Assembly: GCF_002910905.1 (NCBI RefSeq)
Contig: NZ_NEUE01000088.1
Coordinates: forward strand, 1 to 39,685
Source: Streptomyces sp. SM11
GTDB taxonomy: Bacteria > Actinomycetota > Actinomycetes > Streptomycetales > Streptomycetaceae
Direction: 5' to 3'
DNA length: 39,685 nt
Shown here one piece after another: positions 9,773 to 18,569 of this stretch. A program made the position numbers and the translations under genes. The number at the start of each line of letters is the position of its first letter. Positions within the stretch are counted from its first letter, which is position 1. The notes under the pieces are model-generated. The model ran no database searches. It was given only the letters and a program-made list of their open reading frames with translations, and was not told the DNA's origin.

Positions 9773-10243
9773 TCAGGCTGCTTCGGGTCGCGGGGCGTCG
9801 CGGAGGAGGCAGGTGAGGCGTGCGGTGCAGACCCGCTTGTCCTGTTCGTCGGTGATGACGATCTCGTACGTGGCGGTGGAGCGGCCCCGGTGTACGGGGG
9901 TGGCGACGCCGGTGACGAGGCCGTTGCGGACGCCACGGTGGTGGGTGCAGTTGAGGTCGACGCCGACCGCGAGTTTGGCGGCCCCTCCGTGGAGCATGGA
10001 GCCGATGGAGCCGAGGGTCTCGGCGAGTACGGCGGAGGCGCCTCCGTGCAGGAGTCCGTAGGGCTGGGTGTTGCCTTCCACGGGCATGGTGCCGACGACG
10101 CGGTCGGCGGAGGCCTCGACGATGGTCACGCCCATGCGCTCGCCGAGGTGGCCGGCGGAGAAGAGGGCGGGCAGGTCGACGCCGAGTGCCGCGTATTCGT
10201 CGATGACTTCCTGGGGGAAGAGGGGGGTGGGGTGTTCGCCCAT
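9773..10243 (-). CDS. PaaI-family hotdog thioesterase
   Basis: A 156-residue cytosolic hotdog-fold protein expected to hydrolyse acyl-CoA thioesters. It contains the family motif YGLLHGGASAVLAETLGS, with His66-Gly-Gly and Glu75 in the position of the usual catalytic acid. The strands LAVGVDLNCTHHRGVRNGLVTG and the TATYEIVITDEQDKRVCTARL ending are typical of the PaaI/MenI/YdiI group. Those members act on phenylacetyl-type or hydroxynaphthoyl-CoA substrates; the substrate here is unknown. It follows the molybdopterin enzyme gene by 88 nt on the same strand, with a possible TetR-type operator in that gap, so it may have its own promoter. Confidence 0.9.
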   Translation of the reverse strand: MGEHPTPLFPQEVIDEYAALGVDLPALFSAGHLGERMGVTIVEASADRVVGTMPVEGNTQPYGLLHGGASAVLAETLGSIGSMLHGGAAKLAVGVDLNCTHHRGVRNGLVTGVATPVHRGRSTATYEIVITDEQDKRVCTARLTCLLRDAPRPEAA

Positions 10244-10303
10244 GGGTCCGGCTCCGATCGTCTGCGCTGGTTCGTCGCTGTCTGCACTGTTCTTATCAGA
10301 CGG

Positions 10304-10319
10304 CTGAGCGGACGCTTAG
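10304..10319. promoter_or_regulatory. Candidate TetR-type operator upstream of the thioesterase
   Basis: CTGAGCG-ga-CGCTTAG is a dyad with 6 of 7 matching pairs in the 88-nt gap between the molybdopterin enzyme stop and the thioesterase start. Its size and spacing resemble operators of TetR-family regulators of acyl-CoA metabolism. No such regulator gene is nearby. Confidence 0.4.
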
Positions 10320-10331
10320 GGGTGGCGGTTC

Positions 10332-12611
10332 TCAGTCGCTCCGGGTGTTCTCGAAGCGGACGACGACTGATTTGCTGGCCGGGGTGTTGCTGGTGTCGGC
10401 CGTGGAGTCCAGGGGGACCAGGACGTTGGTCTCCGGGTAGTAGGCGGCGGCGCAGCCTCGGGCGGTGGGGTAGTGGACGATGCGGAAGCCGTCCGCTCGG
10501 CGTTCGACGTCGTCCTTCCACTCGCTGACGAGGTCGGTGTACGCGCCGTCGGCGAGGCCGAGGGCGGCGGCGTCCTGGGGGTTGACCATGACGATGCGGC
10601 GGCCGCCCTTGATGCCCCGGTAGCGGTCGTCGAGGCCGTAGATGGTGGTGTTGTACTGGTCGTGGGAGCGCAGGGTCTGCAGCAGGAGCCTGCCGTCGGG
10701 GAGTTCGGGGTATTCGACGGGGGCTGCGGTGAAGTTGGCGCGGCCGGTGGTGGTGGGGAAGCGGCGTTCGTCGCGGGGGGCGTGGGGGAGGGTGAAGCCG
10801 CCGGGGCGGGCGATGCGGGTGTTGAAGTCCTCGAAGCCGGGGACGACGCGGGAGATGCGGTCGCGGATCGTGGCGTAGTCCCGTTCGAAGGCCTCCCAGT
10901 CCGTACGGGATCCGGCGCCGAGGACCGCGCGGGCGAGGCGGGCGACGATGGCCGGTTCGGAGAGCAGGTGGGGGCTCGCGGGGGTGAGGTTGCCGCGGGA
11001 GGCGTGGACCATGCCCATGGAGTCCTCGACGGTGACGAACTGCTTGCCGCCGGCCTGGACGTCCTTGTCGGTGCGGCCCAGGGTGGGCAGGATCAGGGCG
11101 CGGGTCCCGGTGACGGCGTGGGAGCGGTTGAGTTTGGTCGAGACGTGGACGGTGAGTCGGGCGCGGCGCATCGCGGTCTCGGTGACGGCGGTGTCGGGGG
11201 TGGCGGCGACGAAGTTGCCGCCCATGGCGAAGAAGACCTTCGCGTCGCCGTCGCGCAGTGCCTGGATGGAGCGCACCACGTCCAGGCCGTGGTGGCGCGG
11301 CGAGGTGATGCCGAATTCCTTGTCGAGGGCGTCGAGGAAGGCGGGTGCGGGGCGTTCGAAGATGCCCATGGTGCGGTCGCCCTGGACGTTGGAGTGGCCG
11401 CGCACCGGGCAGACGCCGGCGCCGGGGCGGCCGATGTTTCCGCGCAGCAGAAGGAAGTTGACGACTTCGCGGATGGTGGGCACGGAGTGCTTGTGCTGGG
11501 TGAGGCCCATCGCCCAGCAGACGATGGTGCGTTTCGAGGCGAGGACGAGGGTGAGGGCCTGCTCGATCTCGGCGCGGGTGAGGCCGGTGGCGGTGAGCGT
11601 CTCGTCCCAGTCGACCGTTTCGGCGGCGCGGGCGAACTCCTCGTAACCGTGGGTGTGTTCGGCGACGAACGCGGTGTCGACGGCTCCCTCGGTGGTGAGG
11701 ACGAGTTTGTTGAGGAGGCGGAAGAGTGCCTGGTCGCCGCCGATGCGGATCTGGAGGAAGAGGTCGTTGAGTGCGGTGCCCTTGAGCATGCCGTGCGGGG
11801 TCTGGGGGTTCTTGAACCGTTCCAGGCCGGCCTCGGGCAGCGGGTTCACCGAGATGATCTTCGCGCCGGAGTTCTTGGCCTTCTCCAGGGCGGACAGCAT
11901 CCGGGGGTGGTTCGTGCCGGGGTTCTGGCCGGCGACGATGATCAGGTCGGCCTGGTGGAGGTCGTCCAGTGAGACGCTGCCCTTGCCGATCCCGATGGTC
12001 TCGGTGAGCGCCGAGCCGGACGACTCGTGGCACATGTTGGAGCAGTCGGGCAGGTTGTTGGTGCCGAACTCGCGGGCGAGGAGCTGGAGCAGGAAAGCGG
12101 CCTCGTTGCTGGTGCGGCCGGAGGTGTAGAAGAGGGCCTCGTCGGGAGAGTCGAGGGCCCTCAGCTCTTCGGCGATGATCGCGAACGCCCGCTCCCAGGT
12201 CACCGCCTCGTACCGGTCGGCGCCCTCGGGGAGGTACACCGGGTGGGTGATCCTGCCCTGCTGGCCCAGCCAGTAGCCGCTGCGCCCGGCGAGGTCGGCC
12301 AGCGGGTGGGCGGCGAAGAAGTCGGGGGTGACGCGGCGCAGTGTCGCCTCCTCCGCGACGGCCTTGGCGCCGTTCTCGCAGAATTCGGCGGTGTGCCGCT
12401 CGTCGCCCTCGGGCCAGGCGCAGCCGGGGCAGTCGAAGCCGTCCTTCTGGTTGACCTTGAGGAGGGTCCGCGCGGTGCGGCGCACGCCCATCTGCTGCTG
12501 GGCGATGCGCAGAGAGTGGGCGACGGCGGGCAGTCCGGCGGCGGCGTGCGGGGCCGGCCCGACCTGCGGGGCGTCCTGGACCGGGTCACCGGTCGGCGGC
12601 TTGGTGGCCAT
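10332..12611 (-). CDS. FdhF/YdeP-family molybdopterin oxidoreductase
   Basis: A 759-residue cytosolic enzyme of the molybdopterin-guanine-dinucleotide superfamily, closest to the FdhF/YdeP group (TIGR01701 type). Near the N-terminus it has Cys61-x2-Cys64 and Cys78 (DCPGCAWPEG and FCENGAKA) but no obvious fourth cysteine for a standard 4Fe-4S site. Cys194 in SNMCHESSG lies where formate dehydrogenase H has its Mo-coordinating selenocysteine. The molybdopterin-binding segments IIVAGQNPGTNHPRM, GAGVCPVRGHSNVQGDRTMG and the C-terminal LLQTLRSHDQYNTTIYG block are all present. The physiological reaction of YdeP-type enzymes is not settled, so formate oxidation should not be assumed. ATG 12611 is the first good start; the gene is divergent from polA. 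Confidence 0.9.
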   Translation of the reverse strand: MATKPPTGDPVQDAPQVGPAPHAAAGLPAVAHSLRIAQQQMGVRRTARTLLKVNQKDGFDCPGCAWPEGDERHTAEFCENGAKAVAEEATLRRVTPDFFAAHPLADLAGRSGYWLGQQGRITHPVYLPEGADRYEAVTWERAFAIIAEELRALDSPDEALFYTSGRTSNEAAFLLQLLAREFGTNNLPDCSNMCHESSGSALTETIGIGKGSVSLDDLHQADLIIVAGQNPGTNHPRMLSALEKAKNSGAKIISVNPLPEAGLERFKNPQTPHGMLKGTALNDLFLQIRIGGDQALFRLLNKLVLTTEGAVDTAFVAEHTHGYEEFARAAETVDWDETLTATGLTRAEIEQALTLVLASKRTIVCWAMGLTQHKHSVPTIREVVNFLLLRGNIGRPGAGVCPVRGHSNVQGDRTMGIFERPAPAFLDALDKEFGITSPRHHGLDVVRSIQALRDGDAKVFFAMGGNFVAATPDTAVTETAMRRARLTVHVSTKLNRSHAVTGTRALILPTLGRTDKDVQAGGKQFVTVEDSMGMVHASRGNLTPASPHLLSEPAIVARLARAVLGAGSRTDWEAFERDYATIRDRISRVVPGFEDFNTRIARPGGFTLPHAPRDERRFPTTTGRANFTAAPVEYPELPDGRLLLQTLRSHDQYNTTIYGLDDRYRGIKGGRRIVMVNPQDAAALGLADGAYTDLVSEWKDDVERRADGFRIVHYPTARGCAAAYYPETNVLVPLDSTADTSNTPASKSVVVRFENTRSD

Positions 12612-12712
12612 GATGCTGCTCCCCTTCGAGCGCTTCTTCCACGTCCGTACGTCCTCCGTACGTCCTCACCGTCGATCCTGTCACGGCCCTCCGGATGTCG
12701 TGCCGGTCCGGA

Positions 12713-12735
12713 TTGTCAGTGGGCCGTGGCAGGAT
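12713..12735 (+). promoter_or_regulatory. DNA-damage (RecA-NDp/PafBC-type) promoter of polA
   Basis: TTGTCAGTG (12713-12721), 8 nt, then CAGGAT (12730-12735). The published mycobacterial RecA-NDp consensus is tTGTCRGtg-N8-TAnnnT; only the first base of the -10 deviates. Transcription would start at about 12742, effectively at the GTG 12743, so polA mRNA would be leaderless. Confidence 0.75.
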
Positions 12736-12742
12736 CGGGGGC

Positions 12743-15454
12743 GTGGCTGAGACGGCATCGAACAAGACGGCAGACAACCGACCGCGCCTGCTCCTCATGG
12801 ACGGGCACTCCCTGGCGTACCGGGCGTTCTTCGCTCTGCCCGCGGAGAATTTCACGACGGCGGTGGGGCAGCCGACGAACGCCGTGTACGGCTTCATGTC
12901 GATGCTGGCGAACACCCTGCGTGACGAGGCGCCCACGCACTTCGCGGTGGCGTTCGACGTGTCCCGCAAGACGTGGCGTGCGCAGGAGTTCCCGGAGTAC
13001 AAGGCGAACCGCTCCAAGACCCCCGACGAGTTCAAGGGGCAGGTCGAGCTGATCGGCGAGCTGCTCGACGCGATGCGCGCGGACCGGTTCGCGGTGGACG
13101 GGTTCGAGGCGGACGACGTCATCGCGACGCTGGCGACCCAGGCCGAGGCGGCCGGGTTCGAGGTCCTGATCGTCACAGGCGACCGGGACTCCTTCCAGCT
13201 GATCACGGAGAACGTGACCGTGCTCTACCCCACCAAGGGGGTCTCCGAGCTGACCCGGTTCACCCCGGAGAAGGTCGTCGAGAAGTACGGACTCACCCCG
13301 CGGCAGTATCCGGACTTCGCCGCCCTGCGCGGCGACCCGTCGGACAATCTCCCGGGCATTCCCGGGGTCGGTGAGAAGACGGCCGCGAAGTGGATCAACC
13401 AGTTCGGTTCGTTCGCCGATCTGGTCGAGCGGGCCGACGAGGTCAAGGGCAAGGCCGGGCAGAATTTCCGCGACCACCTGGACGCGGTGAAGATGAACCG
13501 CGTGCTGACCGAGATGGTCCGTGACGTGGAGCTCCCGAAGGCCCCGGCCGAACTGGAGCGCGCCCCGTACGACCGTACGGCGGTCACCGGTGTCCTGGAC
13601 ATACTGGAGATCCGCAACCCGAGCCTGCGCGAGCGGCTGCTGGCCGTCGACCCGGGCGCGGCGGAGGCCGAGCCGCCCGCACCCGCGGCCGGGATCGAGC
13701 TGGACGGGGCCGTGCTCGGCTCCGGCGAGGTCGCTCCGTGGCTGGCGGCGCACGGTGCGCAGCCGCTCGGCGTCATGACGGTGGACACCTGGTCGCTCGG
13801 CGCCGGCACGGTCACCGAGATCGCGCTCGCCGCGGCCGACGGGGCCGCCGCCTGGCTGGACCCGACCCAGTTGGAGGAGGCCGACGAGCGGGCGTTCGCC
13901 GCCTGGGTGTCGGACCCGGAGCGGCCGAAGGTCCTGCACAACGCGAAGAACGTGATGCGGGTCTTCCCGGAGATGGGCTGGCAGCTCGAAGGCGTCGCCA
14001 TGGACACGGGGCTCGCCGCGTATCTGGTGAAGCCGGGCCGCCGCTCGTTCGCCCTGGACGCGCTGGCCGTGGAGTATCTGGGCCGGGAGCTGGCCCCGGC
14101 CGCCGCTTCCGACGGGCAGCTGGCCTTCGGTGCGGACGACCGGGCCGAGGCGGATGCCCTGATGGCGCAGGCCCGCGCCGTGCTCGACCTGGGCGACGCG
14201 TTCACCACCCGCCTGAAGGAGGTGGGCGCGGCGGAGCTGCTGCACGACATGGAGCTGCCGACGTCGATCCTCCTGGCCCGTCTGGAGCGGCACGGGATCG
14301 CCGCGGACCGGGCCCATCTGGAGTCCATGGAGCAGCAGTTCGCCGGGACCGTGCAGCAGGCGATCAAGGAGGCGCACGCGGCGGTGGGCCGTGAGTTCAA
14401 CCTCGGATCGCCCAAGCAGCTCCAGGAGATCCTCTTCGGCGAGCTGGGTCTGCCGAAGACGAAGAAGACCAAGACGGGATACACGACGGACGCGGACGCG
14501 CTGGCCTGGCTGGCCGCGCAGACCGAGCACGAGCTGCCGGTCCTGATGCTGCGCCACCGCGAGCAGGCCAAGCTGCGGGTCACCGTCGAGGGTCTGATCA
14601 AGACGGTCGCGGCCGACGGCCGGATCCACACCACGTTCAACCAGACGGTGGCGGCGACCGGCCGGCTCTCCTCCACCGACCCCAACCTGCAGAACATCCC
14701 CGTCCGTACGGACGAGGGGCGGGCGATCCGCCGGGGCTTCGTCGTCGGCGAGGGCTTCGAGACGCTGATGACGGCGGACTACAGCCAGATCGAGCTGCGC
14801 GTGATGGCGCACCTCTCCGAGGACGCCGGTCTGATCGAGGCGTTCACCTCCGGCGAGGACCTTCACACCACGGTCGCCTCGCAGGTCTTCGGCGTCGAGA
14901 AGGACGCGGTCGACGCGGAGATGCGCCGCAAGATCAAGGCCATGTCCTACGGCCTGGCCTACGGGCTGTCCGCGTTCGGCCTCTCCCAGCAGCTGAACAT
15001 CGACCCCGCCGAGGCCCGAGGGCTGATGGACACCTACTTCGAGCGGTTCGGCGGGGTACGGGACTATCTCCACCGGGTCGTCGAGGAGGCCAGGGCCACC
15101 GGGTACACGGAGACGATCCTGGGCCGCCGCCGCTATCTCCCCGACCTCAACAGCGACAACCGTCAGCGCCGCGAGGCCGCCGAGCGGATGGCGCTCAACG
15201 CCCCGATCCAGGGCACGGCCGCGGACATCGTGAAGGTGGCGATGCTGCGGGTGGACCGGGCGCTGACCGAGGCGGAGCTGACCTCGCGGATGCTGCTCCA
15301 GGTCCACGACGAAATCGTCCTGGAGATCGCGAAGGGCGAGCGGGAGCGGGTGGAGGAGATCCTGCGCCACGAGATGGCCCACGCGGTCGAGCTGCGTGCC
15401 CCGCTCGACGTCTCGGTCGGCGTCGGCAAGGACTGGGAGTCGGCCGCGCACTGA
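12743..15454 (+). CDS. polA: DNA polymerase I
   Basis: A 903-residue repair and Okazaki-fragment polymerase. The N-terminal 5'-3' exonuclease/flap domain (about 1-310) has LLLMDGHSLAYRAFFAL, VTGDRDSFQL and the H3TH region PGIPGVGEKTAAKW. The central 3'-5' exonuclease domain is degenerate: the D355/E357 pair of E. coli appears as Asp348-Thr-Trp350, and the D424 position is Val in NAKNVM, so proofreading should be absent. The polymerase domain has motif A DYSQIELR (Asp679), O-helix RRKIKAMSYGLAYG (Arg728, Lys732, Tyr736, Tyr740) and motif C QVHDEIVLE (Asp856-Glu857). GTG 12743 is chosen because it follows the damage-type promoter at leaderless distance and gives the normal N-terminus. Its divergent neighbour is the molybdopterin enzyme. 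Confidence 0.97.
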   Translation: MAETASNKTADNRPRLLLMDGHSLAYRAFFALPAENFTTAVGQPTNAVYGFMSMLANTLRDEAPTHFAVAFDVSRKTWRAQEFPEYKANRSKTPDEFKGQVELIGELLDAMRADRFAVDGFEADDVIATLATQAEAAGFEVLIVTGDRDSFQLITENVTVLYPTKGVSELTRFTPEKVVEKYGLTPRQYPDFAALRGDPSDNLPGIPGVGEKTAAKWINQFGSFADLVERADEVKGKAGQNFRDHLDAVKMNRVLTEMVRDVELPKAPAELERAPYDRTAVTGVLDILEIRNPSLRERLLAVDPGAAEAEPPAPAAGIELDGAVLGSGEVAPWLAAHGAQPLGVMTVDTWSLGAGTVTEIALAAADGAAAWLDPTQLEEADERAFAAWVSDPERPKVLHNAKNVMRVFPEMGWQLEGVAMDTGLAAYLVKPGRRSFALDALAVEYLGRELAPAAASDGQLAFGADDRAEADALMAQARAVLDLGDAFTTRLKEVGAAELLHDMELPTSILLARLERHGIAADRAHLESMEQQFAGTVQQAIKEAHAAVGREFNLGSPKQLQEILFGELGLPKTKKTKTGYTTDADALAWLAAQTEHELPVLMLRHREQAKLRVTVEGLIKTVAADGRIHTTFNQTVAATGRLSSTDPNLQNIPVRTDEGRAIRRGFVVGEGFETLMTADYSQIELRVMAHLSEDAGLIEAFTSGEDLHTTVASQVFGVEKDAVDAEMRRKIKAMSYGLAYGLSAFGLSQQLNIDPAEARGLMDTYFERFGGVRDYLHRVVEEARATGYTETILGRRRYLPDLNSDNRQRREAAERMALNAPIQGTAADIVKVAMLRVDRALTEAELTSRMLLQVHDEIVLEIAKGERERVEEILRHEMAHAVELRAPLDVSVGVGKDWESAAH

Positions 15455-15474
15455 GCCGCGGGGAAGCCTGACGG

Positions 15475-15515
15475 GGGAGGGGCCCACAACCGTGTCGCGG
15501 TCGTGGGCCCCTCCC
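15475..15515. terminator. Bidirectional terminator, polA / DUF4184 gene
   Basis: GGGAGGGGCCCAC (15475-15487) pairs perfectly with GTGGGCCCCTCCC (15503-15515). ACCG and CGGT extend the stem inside. It sits between convergent genes. Confidence 0.88.
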
Positions 15516-15518
15516 GTG

Positions 15519-16400
15519 TCACTGCTTCCGGCCGGCGGACACGTCCGTACGGGACGCCTCCGGCGCGGATGCGGCCTGCCCCGGGTCCTCCGTCCCCCGT
15601 CGCCTCCGCACCAGGCGCATCCACACCCCGTACAGCAGCAGTCCGGCCGCCAGCCCGGCGCCCCCGCCGAAGCAGGCCGTGGGGATGATGTCGAGCGGGC
15701 TCTCCACCCGGCCGAAGTGGGCGTACCAGCGGGCGCAGCGGTGGACGACGCCGAGCAGCACGCACAGGGCCAGCAGGCCGAGTGCGCCCCACCGTTCCCG
15801 GCGGCCGAGCACCGGGACCTCATCGGGTGCGGGGGCCGGCGCGGTGCGCCGCAGCCCGGTGGCGGCGAACCAGCCGATGACCACGAGGGCGAGGGCCGAA
15901 CTGCCGTACTGGACGAGCTGGAACACCGGGAAGCCGCCGACGCTGCGGCTGAGCACGGGCACCAGCTCCGTCCCCCAGCGGCTGTGGTGGGTGAACGCGT
16001 CCCACGCCACATGGGTGGCCGCCCCCAGCGCGCCGGAGACGGCGAACCACAGCCGGGCGGACGGCCCGAAGGAGGCGCGCGTCCACCGCTGCCCCCGGAC
16101 GAAGACGTGGACTCGGCCCCGTACGCGTACCGGCAGCAGCGCCACCAGCGGCTCCCGCAGCAGCGCCCACACCGCCACCAGCACCGCGGCGATGGCCACG
16201 TTCACCGTGACCACCCCGAGGAAGGTGTGTGTGAACGACCCGAACTCCATCGCCCCGGGGATCGCCGTGTCCGCGAAGTAGGTGATGTCGGGCGCGAAGG
16301 AACCGGCGACGAGCGCCGAGGGGAACAGCGGCCACCGGCCGGTCCCGTCCCGGCGGACCGCCGGGAGCACGGCGGCGGCATGACTGAGCGTGAACGGCAT
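15519..16400 (-). CDS. DUF4184 family membrane protein
   Basis: A 293-residue predicted multi-pass membrane protein. The start MPFTLSHAAAVLPAV is the hallmark N-terminus of DUF4184 proteins, so ATG 16400 is preferred over longer in-frame starts. Conserved polar residues include the FAPDITYF and THTFLG segments and HVAWDAFTHHSRWG, whose His/Asp pattern resembles metal-dependent membrane hydrolases of the YdjM/LexA-binding type. At least five hydrophobic segments follow (for example VTVNVAIAAVLVAVWALL and GLLALCVLLGVVH). The function is unknown. It stands alone, convergent with polA and divergent from the transglycosylase gene. Confidence 0.85.
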   Translation of the reverse strand: MPFTLSHAAAVLPAVRRDGTGRWPLFPSALVAGSFAPDITYFADTAIPGAMEFGSFTHTFLGVVTVNVAIAAVLVAVWALLREPLVALLPVRVRGRVHVFVRGQRWTRASFGPSARLWFAVSGALGAATHVAWDAFTHHSRWGTELVPVLSRSVGGFPVFQLVQYGSSALALVVIGWFAATGLRRTAPAPAPDEVPVLGRRERWGALGLLALCVLLGVVHRCARWYAHFGRVESPLDIIPTACFGGGAGLAAGLLLYGVWMRLVRRRRGTEDPGQAASAPEASRTDVSAGRKQ

Positions 16401-16588
16401 GGCGGCCAGTATGCGGGACCGTTCGGGCACCCTTCCGTGGCCGACGGGACAACCTGTGCCCGGGAAGGTGAGAAAACAGTAAGAAGCGGTCAGGGCTCGG
16501 TGCCCGGGCGACACAAGGTGCCGTAGGGTCGCTGGAGTCCTTGCGCTGGGGAGCGCGAGCAGCCTTCGAGGGGGAGGGACCGGAACGT

Positions 16589-18412
16589 ATGGCAGCGCAT
16601 ATTCGCCGACGTCTGCGCAAGGGGGCCACGACCACCGCGGTGGCGGCGGCCGTCGTGGCGGCGCTCACGGCCTCGCAGGCGCCCGCAGCGACCCTGGCCG
16701 AAGGAGCCGCCGGCGGCGGCGACCCGAAGGCGGCCGGTGAGGACACCGCGAGTGCCGGGGACGACGGCGCCGCGACCGGCAACTCGCCCTACTACACGGA
16801 CCTTCCCCCTCTGGTCACGCCCGACAAGCCCCGATCCTCCAGCGAACTGCCGATGACCGGTGGCACGGAAGCGGGCATTCCGGCGTCGATCCTGGCCGCG
16901 TACAAGCAGGCCGAGCGGACCGTCGCGACCACCGACCCGAACTGCCGGCTGCCCTGGCAACTCCTCGCGGCGATCGGCAAGGTCGAGTCCGGCCAGGCGC
17001 GCGGCGGGCGCGTCGACGCCAACGGCACCGCCAGCCCCCGGATCCTCGGCCCGGCCCTCAACGGCCGGGGCTTCGCGCTGATCAAGGACACCGACGGCGG
17101 TGCGTACGACGGCGACGCGGTCCACGACCGTGCGGTCGGCCCGATGCAGTTCATCCCGTCGACCTGGGCCTCCTGGGGCCAGGACGCCAACGGCGACGGC
17201 CGCAAGGACCCCAACAACATCTACGACGCGGCGCTCGCCGCCGGCCGCTACCTCTGCGCCAACGACCGGGATCTGGCGCTCGCCGCCGACCTCGACAGCG
17301 CCGTGCTGAGCTACAACCGCTCGACGGAGTATCTGCGCACGGTCCGCTCCTGGTTCTCGTACTACCAGCGCGGTACGCACGAGATCCCCGACGGCACCGG
17401 AACGCTGCCCACCGCCCCGAGCACTCCCTCCCCGAACCGGGGCCCGAGCACCAACCCCGGACCGAGCCGGACCCCGAGCCCGAAGCCCTCCCCGCACAAG
17501 CCGGGCGGAAAGCCGAGTCCGGGCGCGTCGAAGCCCGGCGGCGACGGCTCCACCAGCCCGAAGCCGAAGCCGCCCACCCCGAAGCCGCCCATCCCGAAGC
17601 CGCCCACCCCCAAGCCGACGCCGCCGTCCGAGACCTTCGGCTCCCTGGAGAACGCGGGCACCGGCCCGCTGCGTGCCACCGCGGGCCAGGCGTTCGACGA
17701 GCGGGTCTCCGTCCGTGCCCGCAACGCGCTCGGCGCTCCGCTCGCCAAGGTGCCCGTCACGTTCGCCGTCACCGGGAACACCGGCACGCTCTTCACCGGC
17801 GGCGGGAAGACCGTCACGGTGACGACCGGGGCCGACGGCACCGCCACCGCGCCGGCGCTCCAGGCTGGCGAGCAGGCCGGGGAGTTCACCGTGACCGCCG
17901 TCGCCGGCATCGGTAGGCCGCGCACCCTTACCTACGCGGCGACCGTCACCGCCCGCCAGGCCGACGCGATCGCCCGCACCGGCGACAAGGCGCTCGTCGC
18001 CGCCCCCGGCGAGAAGTTCGCGGACGTCGTCACCGTCAAGGCCACCTACGAGGCCGCCGCCGCGGCCGGAGTGGCCGTCACCGCCACGATGGTCAAGGAC
18101 CCCCTGGGGCTCGTCGACAACGACAGGGGCCCGTACTTCAAGGACGAGGACGACACGCCGGTCCGCACTCTCACCACCCTGACGACGGACGCCGAGGGCG
18201 TGCTCCGGCTCCCGGAGATCTTCGCGGACGACACCGAGGGCACCTATCTGCTGCGCCTCACCACCGAGGGCGGCGCCTCGGTCGTCATCGAGCTCACCAT
18301 CCAGGCCCCGGAGGAGACGGCCCCTGAGGAGGCCGCCCCGGAGGAGACGGCCCCCGAGGAATCGGCTCCCGAGGAGACGGCCCCGGGGAAGACGGAGACC
18401 CCCGAAGCCTGA
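16589..18412 (+). CDS. Secreted lytic transglycosylase with Pro/Lys linker and Ig-like domains
   Basis: A 607-residue exported protein predicted to cleave peptidoglycan glycan strands. Signal peptide 1-35 (AAAVVAALTASQAPA). The catalytic SLT-like domain covers about 95-262, with candidate catalytic Glu133 in LLAAIGKVESGQ, the core motif AVGPMQFIPSTWASWGQDANG and the end motif YNRSTEYLRTVRSW. A linker of about 75 residues rich in Pro, Lys, Ser and Gly (274-347) suits a wall-spanning spacer. It is followed by two Ig-like beta domains (about 350-575) of the kind found in surface proteins. The tail repeats PEE-(T/A/S)-A units. The start at ATG 16589 follows a G-rich site GGGGGAGGGA. It may act in hyphal tip growth or spore wall remodelling, which is inference. 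Confidence 0.88.
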   Translation: MAAHIRRRLRKGATTTAVAAAVVAALTASQAPAATLAEGAAGGGDPKAAGEDTASAGDDGAATGNSPYYTDLPPLVTPDKPRSSSELPMTGGTEAGIPASILAAYKQAERTVATTDPNCRLPWQLLAAIGKVESGQARGGRVDANGTASPRILGPALNGRGFALIKDTDGGAYDGDAVHDRAVGPMQFIPSTWASWGQDANGDGRKDPNNIYDAALAAGRYLCANDRDLALAADLDSAVLSYNRSTEYLRTVRSWFSYYQRGTHEIPDGTGTLPTAPSTPSPNRGPSTNPGPSRTPSPKPSPHKPGGKPSPGASKPGGDGSTSPKPKPPTPKPPIPKPPTPKPTPPSETFGSLENAGTGPLRATAGQAFDERVSVRARNALGAPLAKVPVTFAVTGNTGTLFTGGGKTVTVTTGADGTATAPALQAGEQAGEFTVTAVAGIGRPRTLTYAATVTARQADAIARTGDKALVAAPGEKFADVVTVKATYEAAAAAGVAVTATMVKDPLGLVDNDRGPYFKDEDDTPVRTLTTLTTDAEGVLRLPEIFADDTEGTYLLRLTTEGGASVVIELTIQAPEETAPEEAAPEETAPEESAPEETAPGKTETPEA

Positions 18413-18436
18413 CCCCGCGGTACCGCACACGGCAGT

Positions 18437-18474
18437 CGGACAGCCCCTGCACCGCCCGGTGGAGGGGCTGTCCG
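18437..18474 (+). terminator. Terminator after the transglycosylase gene
   Basis: CGGACAGCCCCT (18437-18448) pairs with AGGGGCTGTCCG (18463-18474), a perfect 12-bp stem, and CACC/GGTG can extend it inside the loop. Confidence 0.88.
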
Positions 18475-18569
18475 CTGTGTTCTCATCTCGCGCCCCGGTT
18501 GCTACGGTGCCCCAGTCCTGACGACCCATCAGGTCACCGCCGTCGGATCACCGCCCCGGGAGGCCGAGC

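Noticed and set aside
9381..10061. 226-codon plus-strand frame over the livK upstream region and thioesterase
   Set aside because: No family features, low-complexity Gly/Arg/Val composition, and it is antisense to a real thioesterase gene.
16401..16514. N-terminal extension of the DUF4184 protein by 38 residues
   Set aside because: The conserved MPFTLSHAAAVLP motif is the normal N-terminus and the extension has no conserved character.
17420..17634. Repetitive Pro/Lys/Ser region in the transglycosylase as a DNA repeat or CRISPR-like array
   Set aside because: Units are irregular and in frame; they encode a flexible wall-spanning linker. No CRISPR repeat-spacer pattern or insertion sequence was found anywhere in the window.
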